From the NCBI GenBank assembly GCA_963719855.1, contig CAVRDK010000001.1:868001-932000 (forward strand): a stretch of 64,000 nucleotides of DNA, written 5' to 3'. A program made the position numbers and the translations under genes. A model generated the notes under the pieces. That model was not told the DNA's origin. It ran no database searches and saw nothing but the letters and a program-made list of their open reading frames with translations. This DNA comes from CAIQPV01 sp963719855. GTDB taxonomy: Bacteria > Pseudomonadota > Gammaproteobacteria > Burkholderiales > Gallionellaceae. Shown in pieces: positions 17,878 through 26,574 of the stretch (the first letter of the stretch is position 1; every line of letters begins with the position of its first letter).

Positions 17878-18088
17878 GAGTTATCTCCTTCATGTGAACA
17901 ACGACAAGACTTTGAGCTTCCTTGATTTGTTTTGGCGAAAGCCCGGTGCTTGTTGCCAACGCCAGTTCTGGCGACATCCAGAACTTGGCTTCCCCATCGG
18001 GATGGCTAACATGCACATGCATTCGCGGCTCTTCCCGCGAAAAGAAAAAGAACCGAAAACTACCCTCGCGAAAAATTGTAGGTGACAT
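17849..18088 (-). CDS. DUF4160 domain protein
   Basis: A 79-residue protein. SPTIFREGSFRFFFFSREE then RMHVHVSHPDGEAKFW is the DUF4160 signature, with conserved His residues. First gene of a cassette-borne pair with the DUF2442 gene, overlapping it by 29 bp. The start lies about 16 bp inside the cassette boundary (GCCTAAC at 18104). A toxin-like role is suspected for this family but unproven. Confidence 0.75.
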   Translation of the reverse strand: MSPTIFREGSFRFFFFSREEPRMHVHVSHPDGEAKFWMSPELALATSTGLSPKQIKEAQSLVVVHMKEITHAWHIHFPS

Positions 18089-18103
18089 GGCGCGAATTAT
18101 AAC

Positions 18104-18208
18104 GCCTAACGTAAAGTAGACACCCTAAAGCGCGCCCGTAAAAGCACCTCCGAGGTGTATAATCTGAAATCAATCCAGCAATACCTTGTTTTTATTTGAG
18201 GTGAAATT
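18104..18208. promoter_or_regulatory. attI: Integron junction and intI promoter region
   Basis: GCCTAAC at 18104-18110 is GTTAGGC on the minus strand, a GTTRRRY core. No partner core follows, so it marks the junction of the first cassette with a simple-site attI-like region rather than a full attC. Downstream, TATAAT at 18158-18163 can serve as -10 for intI, overlapped by a palindrome CACCTCCGAGGTG. GAGGTG before 18209 is the intI ribosome site. No clear -35 or LexA box is seen. Confidence 0.45.
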
Positions 18209-19264
18209 ATGGCACCCCCTAATTCTTCAGATAAAAACACCACACTAAACCCTCCCAAGTTACTCGACCAGATTCGCGGCAAGTTGCGGGTGAAGCACTA
18301 CAGCATTCGCACTGAGCAAACTTACGTGGACTGGATTAAACGCTTTATTTTCTTCCACGGCAAGCGCCATCCGAAAGATATGGGAGCGCACGATGTGGAG
18401 GCTTTCCTTACGCACTTGGCGGTAGCAGGCAAGGTTTCTGCTTCCACTCAGAATCAAGCCAAGTCGGCGCTGCTGTTTCTCTACCGTGAGGTGCTGGAAA
18501 TTCAATTGCCGTGGCTGGATAACATCACTCAGGCCAAAGCGCCCAAGCGCCTGCCTGTGGTGTTGACGGTGAGTGAGGTGCAATCCCTGTTGTCACGCTT
18601 GAAGGGTACGCATTTGCTGATTGCTTCTTTGTTGTACGGAGGAGGAATGCGGTTGATGGAGGCGGTGCGCCTGCGGGTGAAGGATGTGGAGTTTTCGCGG
18701 CACGAGATTGTGGTGCGCGAGGGCAAGGGCTTCAAGGACAGGGTGACGATGTTGCCGGAGGCGGTGGTTGCGTCGCTCAAGGCGCATCTGGCGAAGGTGA
18801 AAGCCTTGCACGATGAGGATTTACTACAGGGATGCGGCGAGGTGTATTTGCCTTTTGCGCTGGACAAGAAATATCCGAATGCCGGGCGCGAATGGGGCTG
18901 GCATAACCAGCGACTTGGCTGGCGTCGTTTGCCAGCTTAGTCGAATGGCTAGTAGTTTCATCAGTATGTTTTCCCTTCCCGGAATTTGTCGGTTGATCCG
19001 CGCTCCGGCAATACCCGCCGCCATCATGTGGATGAAAAGGGCGTGCAGCGCGCGGTGAAACAGGCGGTGCGCGATGCTGAGCTGACTAAACCCGCCACAC
19101 CGCACACTTTGCGCCATTCGTTTGCTACGCACCTGTTGCAATCCGGCTATGACATCCGCACCGTGCAGGAACTGCTCGGCCATTCGGATGTTTCCACTAC
19201 GATGATTTACACTCACGTTTTGAACAGGGGCGGCAAGGGTGTGGTGAGTCCATTGGACAGGTGA
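18209..19264 (+). pseudogene. intI: Integron integrase IntI, interrupted by a 60-bp element
   Basis: Tyrosine recombinase of the integron type. Seen: N-terminal LLDQIRGKLRVKHYSIRTEQ, catalytic Arg in LLYGGGMRLMEAVRLR, Lys in REGKGFKDR, the IntI-specific extra segment YLPFALDKKYPNAGREWGW, then HTLRHSFATHLL, LLGHSDVSTTMIYTH (His and Tyr). A 60-bp hairpin element (18904-18963) splits the IntI-specific motif. It keeps frame but brings a TAG at 18938-18940. Without it the protein would be about 331 residues, the normal IntI size. Cassettes lie on its 5' side, the usual integron geometry. Probably inactive unless the stop is read through. Confidence 0.88.
18904..18963 (+). repeat. Variable-stem hairpin element inside intI
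   Basis: A 60-bp insertion starting TAACCAGCGACTT and ending GTTTCATCA. Outer stem CCA/TGG, middle stem CGACT/AGTCG, inner stem GCTGGC/GCCAGC with a GTCGTTT loop. Removing it restores a perfect IntI reading frame across W-Q-Y, which defines both ends of the element. Confidence 0.85.
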
Positions 19265-19332
19265 TGCGCGTTGCATCCTTGTCCTTCCTCTGTTACGTTT
19301 CGCCCTTTGTTAGCGGATACTGGATTTAAGCG

Positions 19333-20049
19333 ATGATTAAACTCGGATTAAACATAGACCATGTCGCCACGCTGCGCCAGGTGCGCGGGGCGCGTTATCC
19401 CAATGTGGTGCGCGCGGCGCTGATTTGCGAGGAAGCGGGGGCCGACGCAATCACGCTGCATTTGCGCGAAGACCGCCGCCACATTCAGGATGCGGATGTG
19501 GAAATTCTGCGCACCATGTTGCAGACGCGCATGAATCTCGAATGCGCGGTGACCGACGAGATGATTGAAAACGCGCTGCGCATCAAACCGCACGACATCT
19601 GTCTGGTGCCGGAGCGGCGCGAGGAGTTGACTACCGAAGGCGGACTGGATGTAGTGCGTCATTTCGATGCAGTAAAACGCGCAACCGAACGCTGCACCGA
19701 GGCGGGCATCCGTGTGTCGCTGTTCATCGACCCGGATGAGAAGCAACTGGATACAGCCAAAAAACTTGGCGCGCCGGTGGTGGAAATCCACACCGGCAAG
19801 TATGCCGACGCAGACAGCGTGCCGAAACGCGAGCATGAACTGGCGCGCGTTCATCACGCTGTGGCTCACGGCCATGCACTGGGCTTGCAGGTGAACGCCG
19901 GGCATGGCCTCAATTATCACAACGTGCGGCCCATCGTCGCCATTCCCAATATCTGCGAACTTAACATCGGCCATGCCATCATCGCCGAGGCGGTGTTTAT
20001 CGGGCTGGAGCAGGCTGTGAAGAAGATGAAGGCGCTGTTGGTTTTATGA
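19333..20049 (+). CDS. pdxJ: Pyridoxine 5'-phosphate synthase
   Basis: Last step of DXP-dependent vitamin B6 synthesis, condensing 1-deoxy-D-xylulose-5-phosphate with 3-amino-2-oxopropyl phosphate. The 238-residue TIM barrel is standard. Seen: LGLNIDHVATLRQVRG at the start, DAITLHLREDRRHIQ, and the phosphate loop ELNIGHAIIAEAVFIGL near the end. It sits 68 bp after the intI remnant and ahead of acpS, its common partner. The integron therefore abuts a conserved operon. Confidence 0.96.
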   Translation: MIKLGLNIDHVATLRQVRGARYPNVVRAALICEEAGADAITLHLREDRRHIQDADVEILRTMLQTRMNLECAVTDEMIENALRIKPHDICLVPERREELTTEGGLDVVRHFDAVKRATERCTEAGIRVSLFIDPDEKQLDTAKKLGAPVVEIHTGKYADADSVPKREHELARVHHAVAHGHALGLQVNAGHGLNYHNVRPIVAIPNICELNIGHAIIAEAVFIGLEQAVKKMKALLVL

Positions 20050-20059
20050 GCCTATTGTT

Positions 20060-20155
20060 GCATGGCCTTCGACAAGCCTGTCCTGAGCGCCGATCATTCC
20101 TTCGACAAGCTCAGGACGAACGGGGTCGAAGGACTCAGGCCGAACGGGGATTTAA
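20060..20155. repeat. GACAAGCTCAGGACGAACGG-type dispersed repeat
   Basis: Between pdxJ and acpS, containing TTCGACAAGCCTGTCCTGAG, then TTCGACAAGCTCAGGACGAA and a third diverged unit, in alternating orientation. Related words occur at 31931-32000 and 62863-62920. It resembles short intergenic repeats common in proteobacteria. Confidence 0.6.
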
Positions 20156-20161
20156 AGGCTT

Positions 20162-20542
20162 ATGATTTTTGGCATCGGCACCGACATTGTTACTGTGGCA
20201 CGCGTCGAGGCGGCCAGCGCGCGCCACGGCGCGGCGTTCGCCGAGCGCATTTTGAGCGCGCAAGAGCTGGCAGAATACGCTGCACATGCCCATCCGGCAC
20301 GGTTCTTGAGCAAGCGCTTTGCGGCCAAGGAGGCGTTCGCCAAAGCCACGGGGCACGGCCTGCGCCATCCGGTAAGCTTGCATCGCATCACCGTTACCAA
20401 TGACGAACTGGGCAAGCCGACCTTTCTGTTCGACGCGGAATTGGCCGCATATCTGCAACAACTTGGCGTAACACGCCATCACCTCAGCATCAGCGACGAG
20501 AAGGATGTCGCGGTGGCATTTGTGGTTCTGGAAAAGGATTAA
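20162..20542 (+). CDS. acpS: Holo-[acyl-carrier-protein] synthase
   Basis: Transfers 4'-phosphopantetheine from CoA to apo-ACP for fatty acid synthesis. The 126 residues match. Seen: the metal-binding GIGTDIVTVARVE at the N-terminus and FLSKRFAAKEAFAKATG, the second family signature. It follows pdxJ after a repeat-filled 112-bp gap. Confidence 0.95.
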   Translation: MIFGIGTDIVTVARVEAASARHGAAFAERILSAQELAEYAAHAHPARFLSKRFAAKEAFAKATGHGLRHPVSLHRITVTNDELGKPTFLFDAELAAYLQQLGVTRHHLSISDEKDVAVAFVVLEKD

Positions 20543-20549
20543 ATCGGCA

Positions 20550-20650
20550 CTCCCTTCTCCCATGCAGGGGGAAGGCTAGGATGGGGGTAGAAATGTTAGA
20601 AAGCCAAGTTTCTACCCCCGCCCTACCCTCCCCCTGCATGGGGGGAGGGG
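20550..20650. repeat. Large palindromic repeat (uninterrupted form)
   Basis: About 100 bp with long inverted arms: CCCATGCAGGGGGAAGG then GATGGGGGTAGAAA on the left, and TTTCTACCCCCGCCC then CCCCCTGCATGGGGGGAGG on the right. It lies between acpS and nagZ and could terminate acpS. Copies at about 41450-41615 and 43660-43848 carry a variable-stem hairpin element inserted in the left arm. Confidence 0.75.
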
Positions 20651-20682
20651 ATGCACGCTAAATGGTTTTGTGAGGAGTTAAC

Positions 20683-21732
20683 ATGGGTATCGGCCCGGTC
20701 ATGCTGGATGTTGTGGGGACTGTATTGACATCGGAGGATGAGGCACGCTTACGTCATCCTCTGGTTGGCGGGGTAATTTTATTTGCACGTAATTATGAGT
20801 CGCCGCACCAGCTCGCCGAACTGACTGCCAGCATCCATGCGCTACGCAGCCCACCGCTGCTGATTGCGGTGGATCATGAAGGGGGCCGGGTACAGCGTTT
20901 CCGCGAGGGTTTTACGCGCATTCCCGCGATGCGCGAATTGGGCAAGATTTGGGATGAGCATCCGAAGCGCGCCAAACATCTGGCGCAACAGGCGGGCTAT
21001 GTACTGGCCGCCGAGTTGCGCGCGCACGGCGTGGATTTCAGTTTCACGCCGGTACTGGATGTGGATTTCGGATCGAGTTCGGTGATCGGTGATCGCGCCT
21101 TCCATTCCGATCCGCAGGCCATCGCCGAGCTGGCGCACAGCCTGCTGCTGGGGTTGAAGCAGGGCGGCATGCACACGGTGGGCAAGCATTTCCCCGGACA
21201 CGGTTTCGTGCGCGCCGATTCGCATCTGGAGATTCCTGTGGACGAGCGCAGCTACACCGACATCGAATTGTGCGACCTGATCCCGTTCCGCCAGATGGTG
21301 AATTACGGGCTGACTGCGGTGATGCCAGCGCATGTGATCTATCCCAAGGTGGATAATCATCCGGCAGGTTTTTCTGCGATCTGGTTAAAGAAAATCCTGC
21401 GCGATGAGCTAGGTTTTGAGGGCTGTATCTTTAGCGACGATCTCAGCATGGAAGGCGCGACGGTGGCGGGCCGCATCGTGCAGCGCGCGCAAGCGGCGCT
21501 AAATGCCGGTTGCGACATGGTGCTGGTGTGCAACAAACCGGCCTCGGCGGATGAACTGCTGGCCGGCTTGCACTGGGAAATGCCGGTGACCAGCAAGGCG
21601 CGTCTGGCGCATATGCGCGGACACCCCCATCCCGATACACTGGTGCAGTTACACGAGCAGGCTGAGTTTGTGAAGGCGGTGCATGAGGTTGCTTCCATCG
21701 GTACAGGTACCGGCGATCTGCCGCTGGCTTAA
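20683..21732 (+). CDS. nagZ: Beta-N-acetylhexosaminidase (peptidoglycan recycling)
   Basis: Family GH3 enzyme that removes GlcNAc from 1,6-anhydroMurNAc muropeptides in the cytosol. 349 residues. Seen: DHEGGRVQRFREGFTRIPAM, the hallmark KHFPGHG loop with catalytic His, and the nucleophile Asp in IFSDDLSMEGA. Position after pdxJ-acpS is common in betaproteobacteria. The start has a GAGG-like ribosome site (GTGAGGAG) upstream. Confidence 0.95.
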   Translation: MGIGPVMLDVVGTVLTSEDEARLRHPLVGGVILFARNYESPHQLAELTASIHALRSPPLLIAVDHEGGRVQRFREGFTRIPAMRELGKIWDEHPKRAKHLAQQAGYVLAAELRAHGVDFSFTPVLDVDFGSSSVIGDRAFHSDPQAIAELAHSLLLGLKQGGMHTVGKHFPGHGFVRADSHLEIPVDERSYTDIELCDLIPFRQMVNYGLTAVMPAHVIYPKVDNHPAGFSAIWLKKILRDELGFEGCIFSDDLSMEGATVAGRIVQRAQAALNAGCDMVLVCNKPASADELLAGLHWEMPVTSKARLAHMRGHPHPDTLVQLHEQAEFVKAVHEVASIGTGTGDLPLA

Positions 21733-21907
21733 GTTGAGTGCAATTCATAAATTTATAGCCAGAGTTATCGCGGCAATGCGGTTACGGGTGTTGCCGGGGT
21801 TACGCCGTGAATTCCTGCCTGCATTGGCTTTGCCATTTCGCGGCGCACTTGAGATAATCCCACAGACAATAATGTAGCCCACCCCAAGATTCCCACGGTG
21901 CAAATTT

Positions 21908-23002
21908 ATGAGTGAATTACAAATGAGTCTGCTGGTCATCGGCATTGCAGTTGTGCTCGCGGTTTATGTTTATAGCTGGTGGCAGCAGCGCAAGCACCGG
22001 CGCAGGTTCAGCGCGGCATTCAAGCAGGTGCATGAGGATGCGCTGTATCGCGCGGCCAAGGAAAAACCAGTCGGGGAAGAATTGATGTCTGGACAGTTGG
22101 AGCAGTCATTACCCGTTGATTCGTTGCCTGGCGAACCAATACCCGTCGAGCCGCTGCGCGTACCCTCAACGGACGGCGTGTGCGCCTTGCTGGATGCGGC
22201 CACCGACTATATCGCCGTGCTGACGTTCGATTTACCGGCAGGCGCAGATTCGCTGGCGCTGCTGTGGCAGAAGCGTTTCGATTTCGGCAAGAGCGTGCAT
22301 GCTTGCGGGCTGAACGCGACGACCGGCGCATGGGAAAAAGTAATCGCTGAAAGCCATTTGTTCTACGCCGCATTCAAGCTGGCCTTGCAGTTGGCTGATC
22401 GTTCCGGTCCGGTGAGCGAAGTGCGTTTGAGCGACTTTCGTGATCTGGCGCGCGACATTGCGAAACATCTGGATGCGAAGGCCGACCTGCCGGATGTGGC
22501 CGCAGTCTGCGCGCGCGCATTGGAACTGGACAGCTTCTGCGCCGAGGTTGATCAGATGATAGGACTCAACATCCTGCCCAGCGGAGAACGCACCTTTTCC
22601 GGCGGCGAGATCGCGCGCGTGGCAGAGCAGCATGGCATGGCCTTGCAGGCCGACGGTGCGTTCCATCTGGTCGATGCACATGGGCAAACCGTGTTCAGCC
22701 TCGCTAACTACGAAGACATCCCGTTCCAGCATCACACCTTGGCCCAGATGTGGGTCAACGGCCTGACCCTGCTGCTGGATGTGCCGCGCGTGGAACAGCC
22801 CACGCAGCGCTTCGACGAGATGGCGGTGCTGGCGCGGCAACTGGCGACGGATCTGCGCGCCGCCGTGGTGGACGACCACCGCGTCGCTCTGGGAGAGTCG
22901 AGTATCGCCCAGATACGCGAACAGATCGCCGACATTGAAAAAAAGATGCTGTCCGGCAATGTGATGCCAGGCAGTGCACAGGCGCGCAGGCTGTTTTCTT
23001 AG
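21908..23002 (+). CDS. zipA: ZipA-like cell-division protein
   Basis: 364 residues with an N-terminal membrane anchor (about 6-24, LLVIGIAVVLAVYVYSWW), a basic and then acidic/Pro-containing linker, and a C-terminal domain in the ZipA FtsZ-binding style (FPGG-like region around NILPSGERTFSGGEIARVA). It abuts ligA with no gap, the zipA-ligA order known in proteobacteria. ZipA tethers FtsZ to the membrane. Sequence similarity to E. coli ZipA looks low, so the name rests partly on architecture and context. Confidence 0.75.
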   Translation: MSELQMSLLVIGIAVVLAVYVYSWWQQRKHRRRFSAAFKQVHEDALYRAAKEKPVGEELMSGQLEQSLPVDSLPGEPIPVEPLRVPSTDGVCALLDAATDYIAVLTFDLPAGADSLALLWQKRFDFGKSVHACGLNATTGAWEKVIAESHLFYAAFKLALQLADRSGPVSEVRLSDFRDLARDIAKHLDAKADLPDVAAVCARALELDSFCAEVDQMIGLNILPSGERTFSGGEIARVAEQHGMALQADGAFHLVDAHGQTVFSLANYEDIPFQHHTLAQMWVNGLTLLLDVPRVEQPTQRFDEMAVLARQLATDLRAAVVDDHRVALGESSIAQIREQIADIEKKMLSGNVMPGSAQARRLFS

Positions 23003-25063
23003 ATGAGTGCATCCGTAGCACAACACATCGCAGCCCTGCGTGCGGAAATTGAGAAGCATAACTACCAGTATTACGTGCTGGATAATCCGCTGGTTCCCGA
23101 TGCGGAATACGACCGCCTGTTCCGCGAATTGCAGCAACTGGAAGCGCAACATCCAGAATTCACTGTTCCAGATTCACCTACCCTGCGCGTTGGCGGAAAG
23201 CCGCTGGATGCCTTCAAGCCGGTACGCCATGCAGTGTCCATGCTCTCCATCCGCACCGAGACCGACATCAGCGACCAGGGAGCAATCGCCTTTGATGCGC
23301 GCGTGCGTAAAGAGCTTGGCTTGGGGGAAAGTGCCCCGTCGGTCGAGTATGCCTGCGAACTGAAATTTGATGGCTTGGCGATCAATCTGCGCTACGAGCA
23401 CGGCGTATTGGTTCAAGCCGCGACGCGCGGCGACGGCGAAACCGGCGAAGACGTGACGCAGAATATTAGAACCATCCGCCAGATTCCGTTACGTCTTTCA
23501 GGCTGCGACTATTCGGTGTTGGAAGTGCGCGGCGAGGTGTACATGAGCCGCCGCGATTTTGAACATTACAACGAACGGCAGCGTGAGCAAGGCTTGTCTA
23601 CATTAGTGAACCCGCGCAACGGCGCGGCAGGCAGCATCCGCCAGCTTGATCCAACCTTGGCCGCGCGGCGTCCGCTGTCGTTCTTCGCCTATGGTTTGGG
23701 TGAAATGCAAGGTTGGTCTATGCCCGCGACACACAGCGCCGTGCTGGATGCGCTGGACAAGATGGGCGTGCCGGTGAGCAATGAGCGCGCAGTGGTGCGG
23801 GGCGCGCAAGGACTGGTGGATTTTCACCGCGACATCGCTGCCAAGCGCGACCAGTTGCCGTTCGATATCGATGGCGTGGTTTACAAGGTCAATAGCCTCG
23901 CCTTGCAGGCACAGATGGGCTTCGTGTCGCGCGAGCCGCGCTGGGCGGTAGCGCACAAATACCCGGCGGAAGAACAAATGACTGTGGTGCGCGACATCGA
24001 TATTCAGGTCGGACGCACCGGCAAGCTCACGCCGGTGGCGAAACTGGAGCCGGTGTTCGTCGGCGGCACCACAGTTTCCAATGCCACGCTGCACAACGAG
24101 GACGAAACGCGGCGCAAGGATGTGCGCATCGGCGATACGGTGATCGTGCGACGTGCGGGCGATGTGATTCCGGAAGTGGTGGGGGTGGTATTACAGAAAC
24201 GCCCCGCAGAAGTCGGTGAGCCGTTTGATTTGTTCAAACGGTTGGACGGGAAATGCCCGGTGTGCGGCAGCACCATCGTGCGCGAAGAGGGCGAGGCTGC
24301 CTGGCGTTGCACCGGCGGATTGTTCTGCCCCGCGCAATGCAAGGAAGCGCTGCTGCATTTCGCCAGCCGCCGCGCGCTGGACATTGAGGGGCTGGGCGAC
24401 AAGCTGGTTGAGCAACTGGTTGATGGTGGACTGGTGCATTCGCCTGCCGATATCTATTTGCTTGACGAGTTGACGCTGGCCGGTCTGGAGCGCATGGGTG
24501 AGAAGTCTGCTCAAAACCTCATCGATGCCATTAACCACAGCAAAAAAACCACGCTGGCGCGCTTCATCTATGCGCTGGGCATCCGCAACGTGGGCGAGAC
24601 GACGGCAAAAGATTTGGCGCGGCATTTCGGTTCATTGGATAATCTGATGGCGGCGGACGAAGCGCGCCTGCAACAGGTGCCAGACGTGGGACCGGTAGTG
24701 GCGCAAAGCATCACGGCATTTCTTGCCGAGCAGCACAACCGCGACGTGATCGCCCAATTGCGCGCCAGCGGGATAAACTGGGCGGAACATGAAGGCGAGC
24801 GCGTCGAGATTTTGCCGCTGAGCGGAAAAACTTTCGTGCTGACTGGTACACTTCCCTCCATGAGCCGAGACGAGGCAAAGGCCAAGCTCGAAGCATTGGG
24901 CGCAAAGGTGGCGGGCAGCGTGTCGAAAAAAACCAATTACGTGGTGGCGGGCGCGGAGGCGGGCAGCAAGCTGGACAAGGCGCGGGAATTGGGCGTTACT
25001 GTACTGGAAGAGCAACAGTTATTACAATTGTTGAATGAAATGGAGCATAGTAGGTCGGGTTAG
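23003..25063 (+). CDS. ligA: NAD-dependent DNA ligase
   Basis: Seals nicks in replication and repair. 686 residues. Seen: domain Ia NYQYYVLDNPLVPDAEYDRL, the adenylation lysine in CELKFDG, OB fold, four-cysteine zinc finger beginning CPVCGSTIVREEGEAAWRC, helix-hairpin-helix repeats, and a C-terminal BRCT domain (GKTFVLTGTLPSMSRDEAK). It starts directly after the zipA-like stop. Its final codons and stop come from the 30-bp REP at 25051-25080, so the last residues RSG were added by the REP insertion. Confidence 0.97.
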   Translation: MSASVAQHIAALRAEIEKHNYQYYVLDNPLVPDAEYDRLFRELQQLEAQHPEFTVPDSPTLRVGGKPLDAFKPVRHAVSMLSIRTETDISDQGAIAFDARVRKELGLGESAPSVEYACELKFDGLAINLRYEHGVLVQAATRGDGETGEDVTQNIRTIRQIPLRLSGCDYSVLEVRGEVYMSRRDFEHYNERQREQGLSTLVNPRNGAAGSIRQLDPTLAARRPLSFFAYGLGEMQGWSMPATHSAVLDALDKMGVPVSNERAVVRGAQGLVDFHRDIAAKRDQLPFDIDGVVYKVNSLALQAQMGFVSREPRWAVAHKYPAEEQMTVVRDIDIQVGRTGKLTPVAKLEPVFVGGTTVSNATLHNEDETRRKDVRIGDTVIVRRAGDVIPEVVGVVLQKRPAEVGEPFDLFKRLDGKCPVCGSTIVREEGEAAWRCTGGLFCPAQCKEALLHFASRRALDIEGLGDKLVEQLVDGGLVHSPADIYLLDELTLAGLERMGEKSAQNLIDAINHSKKTTLARFIYALGIRNVGETTAKDLARHFGSLDNLMAADEARLQQVPDVGPVVAQSITAFLAEQHNRDVIAQLRASGINWAEHEGERVEILPLSGKTFVLTGTLPSMSRDEAKAKLEALGAKVAGSVSKKTNYVVAGAEAGSKLDKARELGVTVLEEQQLLQLLNEMEHSRSG

Positions 25064-25080
25064 CATAGCGTAACCCGACG
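25051..25080 (+). repeat. REP palindrome, left flank of RAYT
   Basis: A 30-bp palindrome whose exact reverse complement is at 25638-25667. Internally GTCGGGTTA pairs with TAACCCGAC around a short centre. It overlaps the 3' end and stop of ligA and ends 9 bp before the transposase ATG. Confidence 0.85.
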
Positions 25081-25089
25081 AATACTTTA

Positions 25090-25626
25090 ATGAGATACCG
25101 GCGTGCATTCCTTCCCGGAGGTTCGTTTTTCTTTACTCTGGTGATGGAGGGAAGACGTCCGATATTTGCGTCGGCGGAGGCGGTTGATGTCTTGCGGGAT
25201 GCCTTCCGGTCGGTGCGTTCGTCCCGCCCCTTTGAACTTGATGCAATGGTGGTGTTGCCGGATCATGTGCATTGCATCTGGACGCTGCCACCGGGCGACG
25301 CTGACTTTTCGACGCGCTGGAGGCTGGTAAAAACTTGGTTTACCAAGCACTGTGATCCGGCATTGCGCCTGACGCCCAATCGTACCCAGACAGCAAGAAA
25401 TGAACAGGCTTTGTGGCAACATCGATATTGGGAGCATATGCTGCGGGATGAGAACGATTTTGCCCGGCATATCGAGTACATTCATTTCAATCCGGTAAAG
25501 CATGGTTTGGTTTCATCAGCGATTGATTGGCCATATTCCAGTTTTCGCAAGTATGTCGAAGCTGGTGTGTATCCGCCGGATTGGGGGCGGGGTGTAAAGG
25601 ATTTTGAGGGAGTGGGGCGTGAGTGA
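25090..25626 (+). CDS. REP-associated tyrosine transposase (RAYT)
   Basis: Single-domain Y1/HUH transposase related to IS200 TnpA, 178 residues. Seen: N-terminal MRYRRAFLPGGSFFFTLV, HUH motif LPDHVHCIWTLP and the catalytic tyrosine in HIEYIHFNPVKHGL, followed by WPYSSF. It is flanked by perfect inverted REP copies, the typical arrangement for proteins that cut and spread REPs. It has inserted between ligA and galU. Confidence 0.92.
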   Translation: MRYRRAFLPGGSFFFTLVMEGRRPIFASAEAVDVLRDAFRSVRSSRPFELDAMVVLPDHVHCIWTLPPGDADFSTRWRLVKTWFTKHCDPALRLTPNRTQTARNEQALWQHRYWEHMLRDENDFARHIEYIHFNPVKHGLVSSAIDWPYSSFRKYVEAGVYPPDWGRGVKDFEGVGRE

Positions 25627-25637
25627 TGAGATTGAAT

Positions 25638-25667
25638 CGTCGGGTTACGCTATGCTAACCCGACCTA
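25638..25667 (-). repeat. REP palindrome, right flank of RAYT
   Basis: Exact reverse complement of 25051-25080. The pair brackets the RAYT gene, defining a roughly 617-bp REP-RAYT unit. Confidence 0.85.
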
Positions 25668-25704
25668 CATATTGTCGGCTTTAGGTTGTAAGGAGCAAAG
25701 AGAC

Positions 25705-26574
25705 ATGAAAAAAATCACCAAAGCTGTATTCCCGGTCGCTGGCATGGGCAGCCGTTTCCTGCCCGCTACCAAGGCCAGCCCGAAAGAGATGATGCCGGTG
25801 GTGGAGAAGCCGCTGATCCAGTATGCGGTGGAGGAGGCGGTGGCGGCGGGCATCACCGACATGGTGTTCATCACCGGACGCAACAAGCGCGCCATCGAGG
25901 ATCATTTCGACAAAGCTTACGAACTTGAGGCGGAACTTGCCGCGCGCGGCAAACAGGAGTTGCTGCGCATCGTGCAGGAAGTGATACCCAAGCATGTGAA
26001 CTGTATTTATATTCGCCAGACCGAGGCGCTGGGGCTGGGGCATGCCGTGCTGTGCGCCCAGCCGGTGGTGCAGGATGAGCCGTTTGCAGTGATCCTGGCC
26101 GACGATTTGATAGACGGGGAAACACCCGTCGTCAAGCAGATGGTGGATGTTTATGCGCGCCATCAATGTTCCATACTCGGTGTGCAGGAAGTGCCGCGCG
26201 AGCAAACCCGGCAATATGGAATTGTCAGCAGCACTAATCTGGAACCCGGCGTGGAACGGGTAAACGGCATCGTCGAGAAACCCGCTCCCGAGATGGCACC
26301 CTCCACGCTGGCAGTGGTTGGGCGCTACATTCTGTCGCCGCGCATCTTTCACCATTTGGCGCAGATGCGACCGGGTACGGGAGGCGAAATTCAGCTGACG
26401 GACGGCATTGCCGCACTAATGCAAGAGGAGCGGTTGTTGGCCTATCGCTTCAACGGTATCCGTTATGATTGCGGCTCCAAGCTGGGCTATTTGCAGGCGC
26501 AGGTGGCGTTCGGTTTGAAGCACCCGGAATTGCGCGAAGAATTCGCGGCCTACCTCGCTACGGTAAAATGCTGA
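25705..26574 (+). CDS. galU: UTP-glucose-1-phosphate uridylyltransferase
   Basis: Makes UDP-glucose for polysaccharides. 289 residues from ATG 25705, chosen because AAGGAG lies about 8 nt upstream; in-frame codons back to 25672 come from RAYT-flank sequence. Seen: the nucleotidyl-transfer signature FPVAGMGSRFLPATKASPK, followed by EMMPVVEKPLIQYA, and DDLIDGE. Its stop overlaps the next ATG by 7 bp. Confidence 0.95.
   Translation: MKKITKAVFPVAGMGSRFLPATKASPKEMMPVVEKPLIQYAVEEAVAAGITDMVFITGRNKRAIEDHFDKAYELEAELAARGKQELLRIVQEVIPKHVNCIYIRQTEALGLGHAVLCAQPVVQDEPFAVILADDLIDGETPVVKQMVDVYARHQCSILGVQEVPREQTRQYGIVSSTNLEPGVERVNGIVEKPAPEMAPSTLAVVGRYILSPRIFHHLAQMRPGTGGEIQLTDGIAALMQEERLLAYRFNGIRYDCGSKLGYLQAQVAFGLKHPELREEFAAYLATVKC

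Noticed and set aside
22232..23152. 306-codon minus-strand frame over the zipA-like gene
   Set aside because: Antisense composition; the plus-strand gene has membrane anchor and context support.
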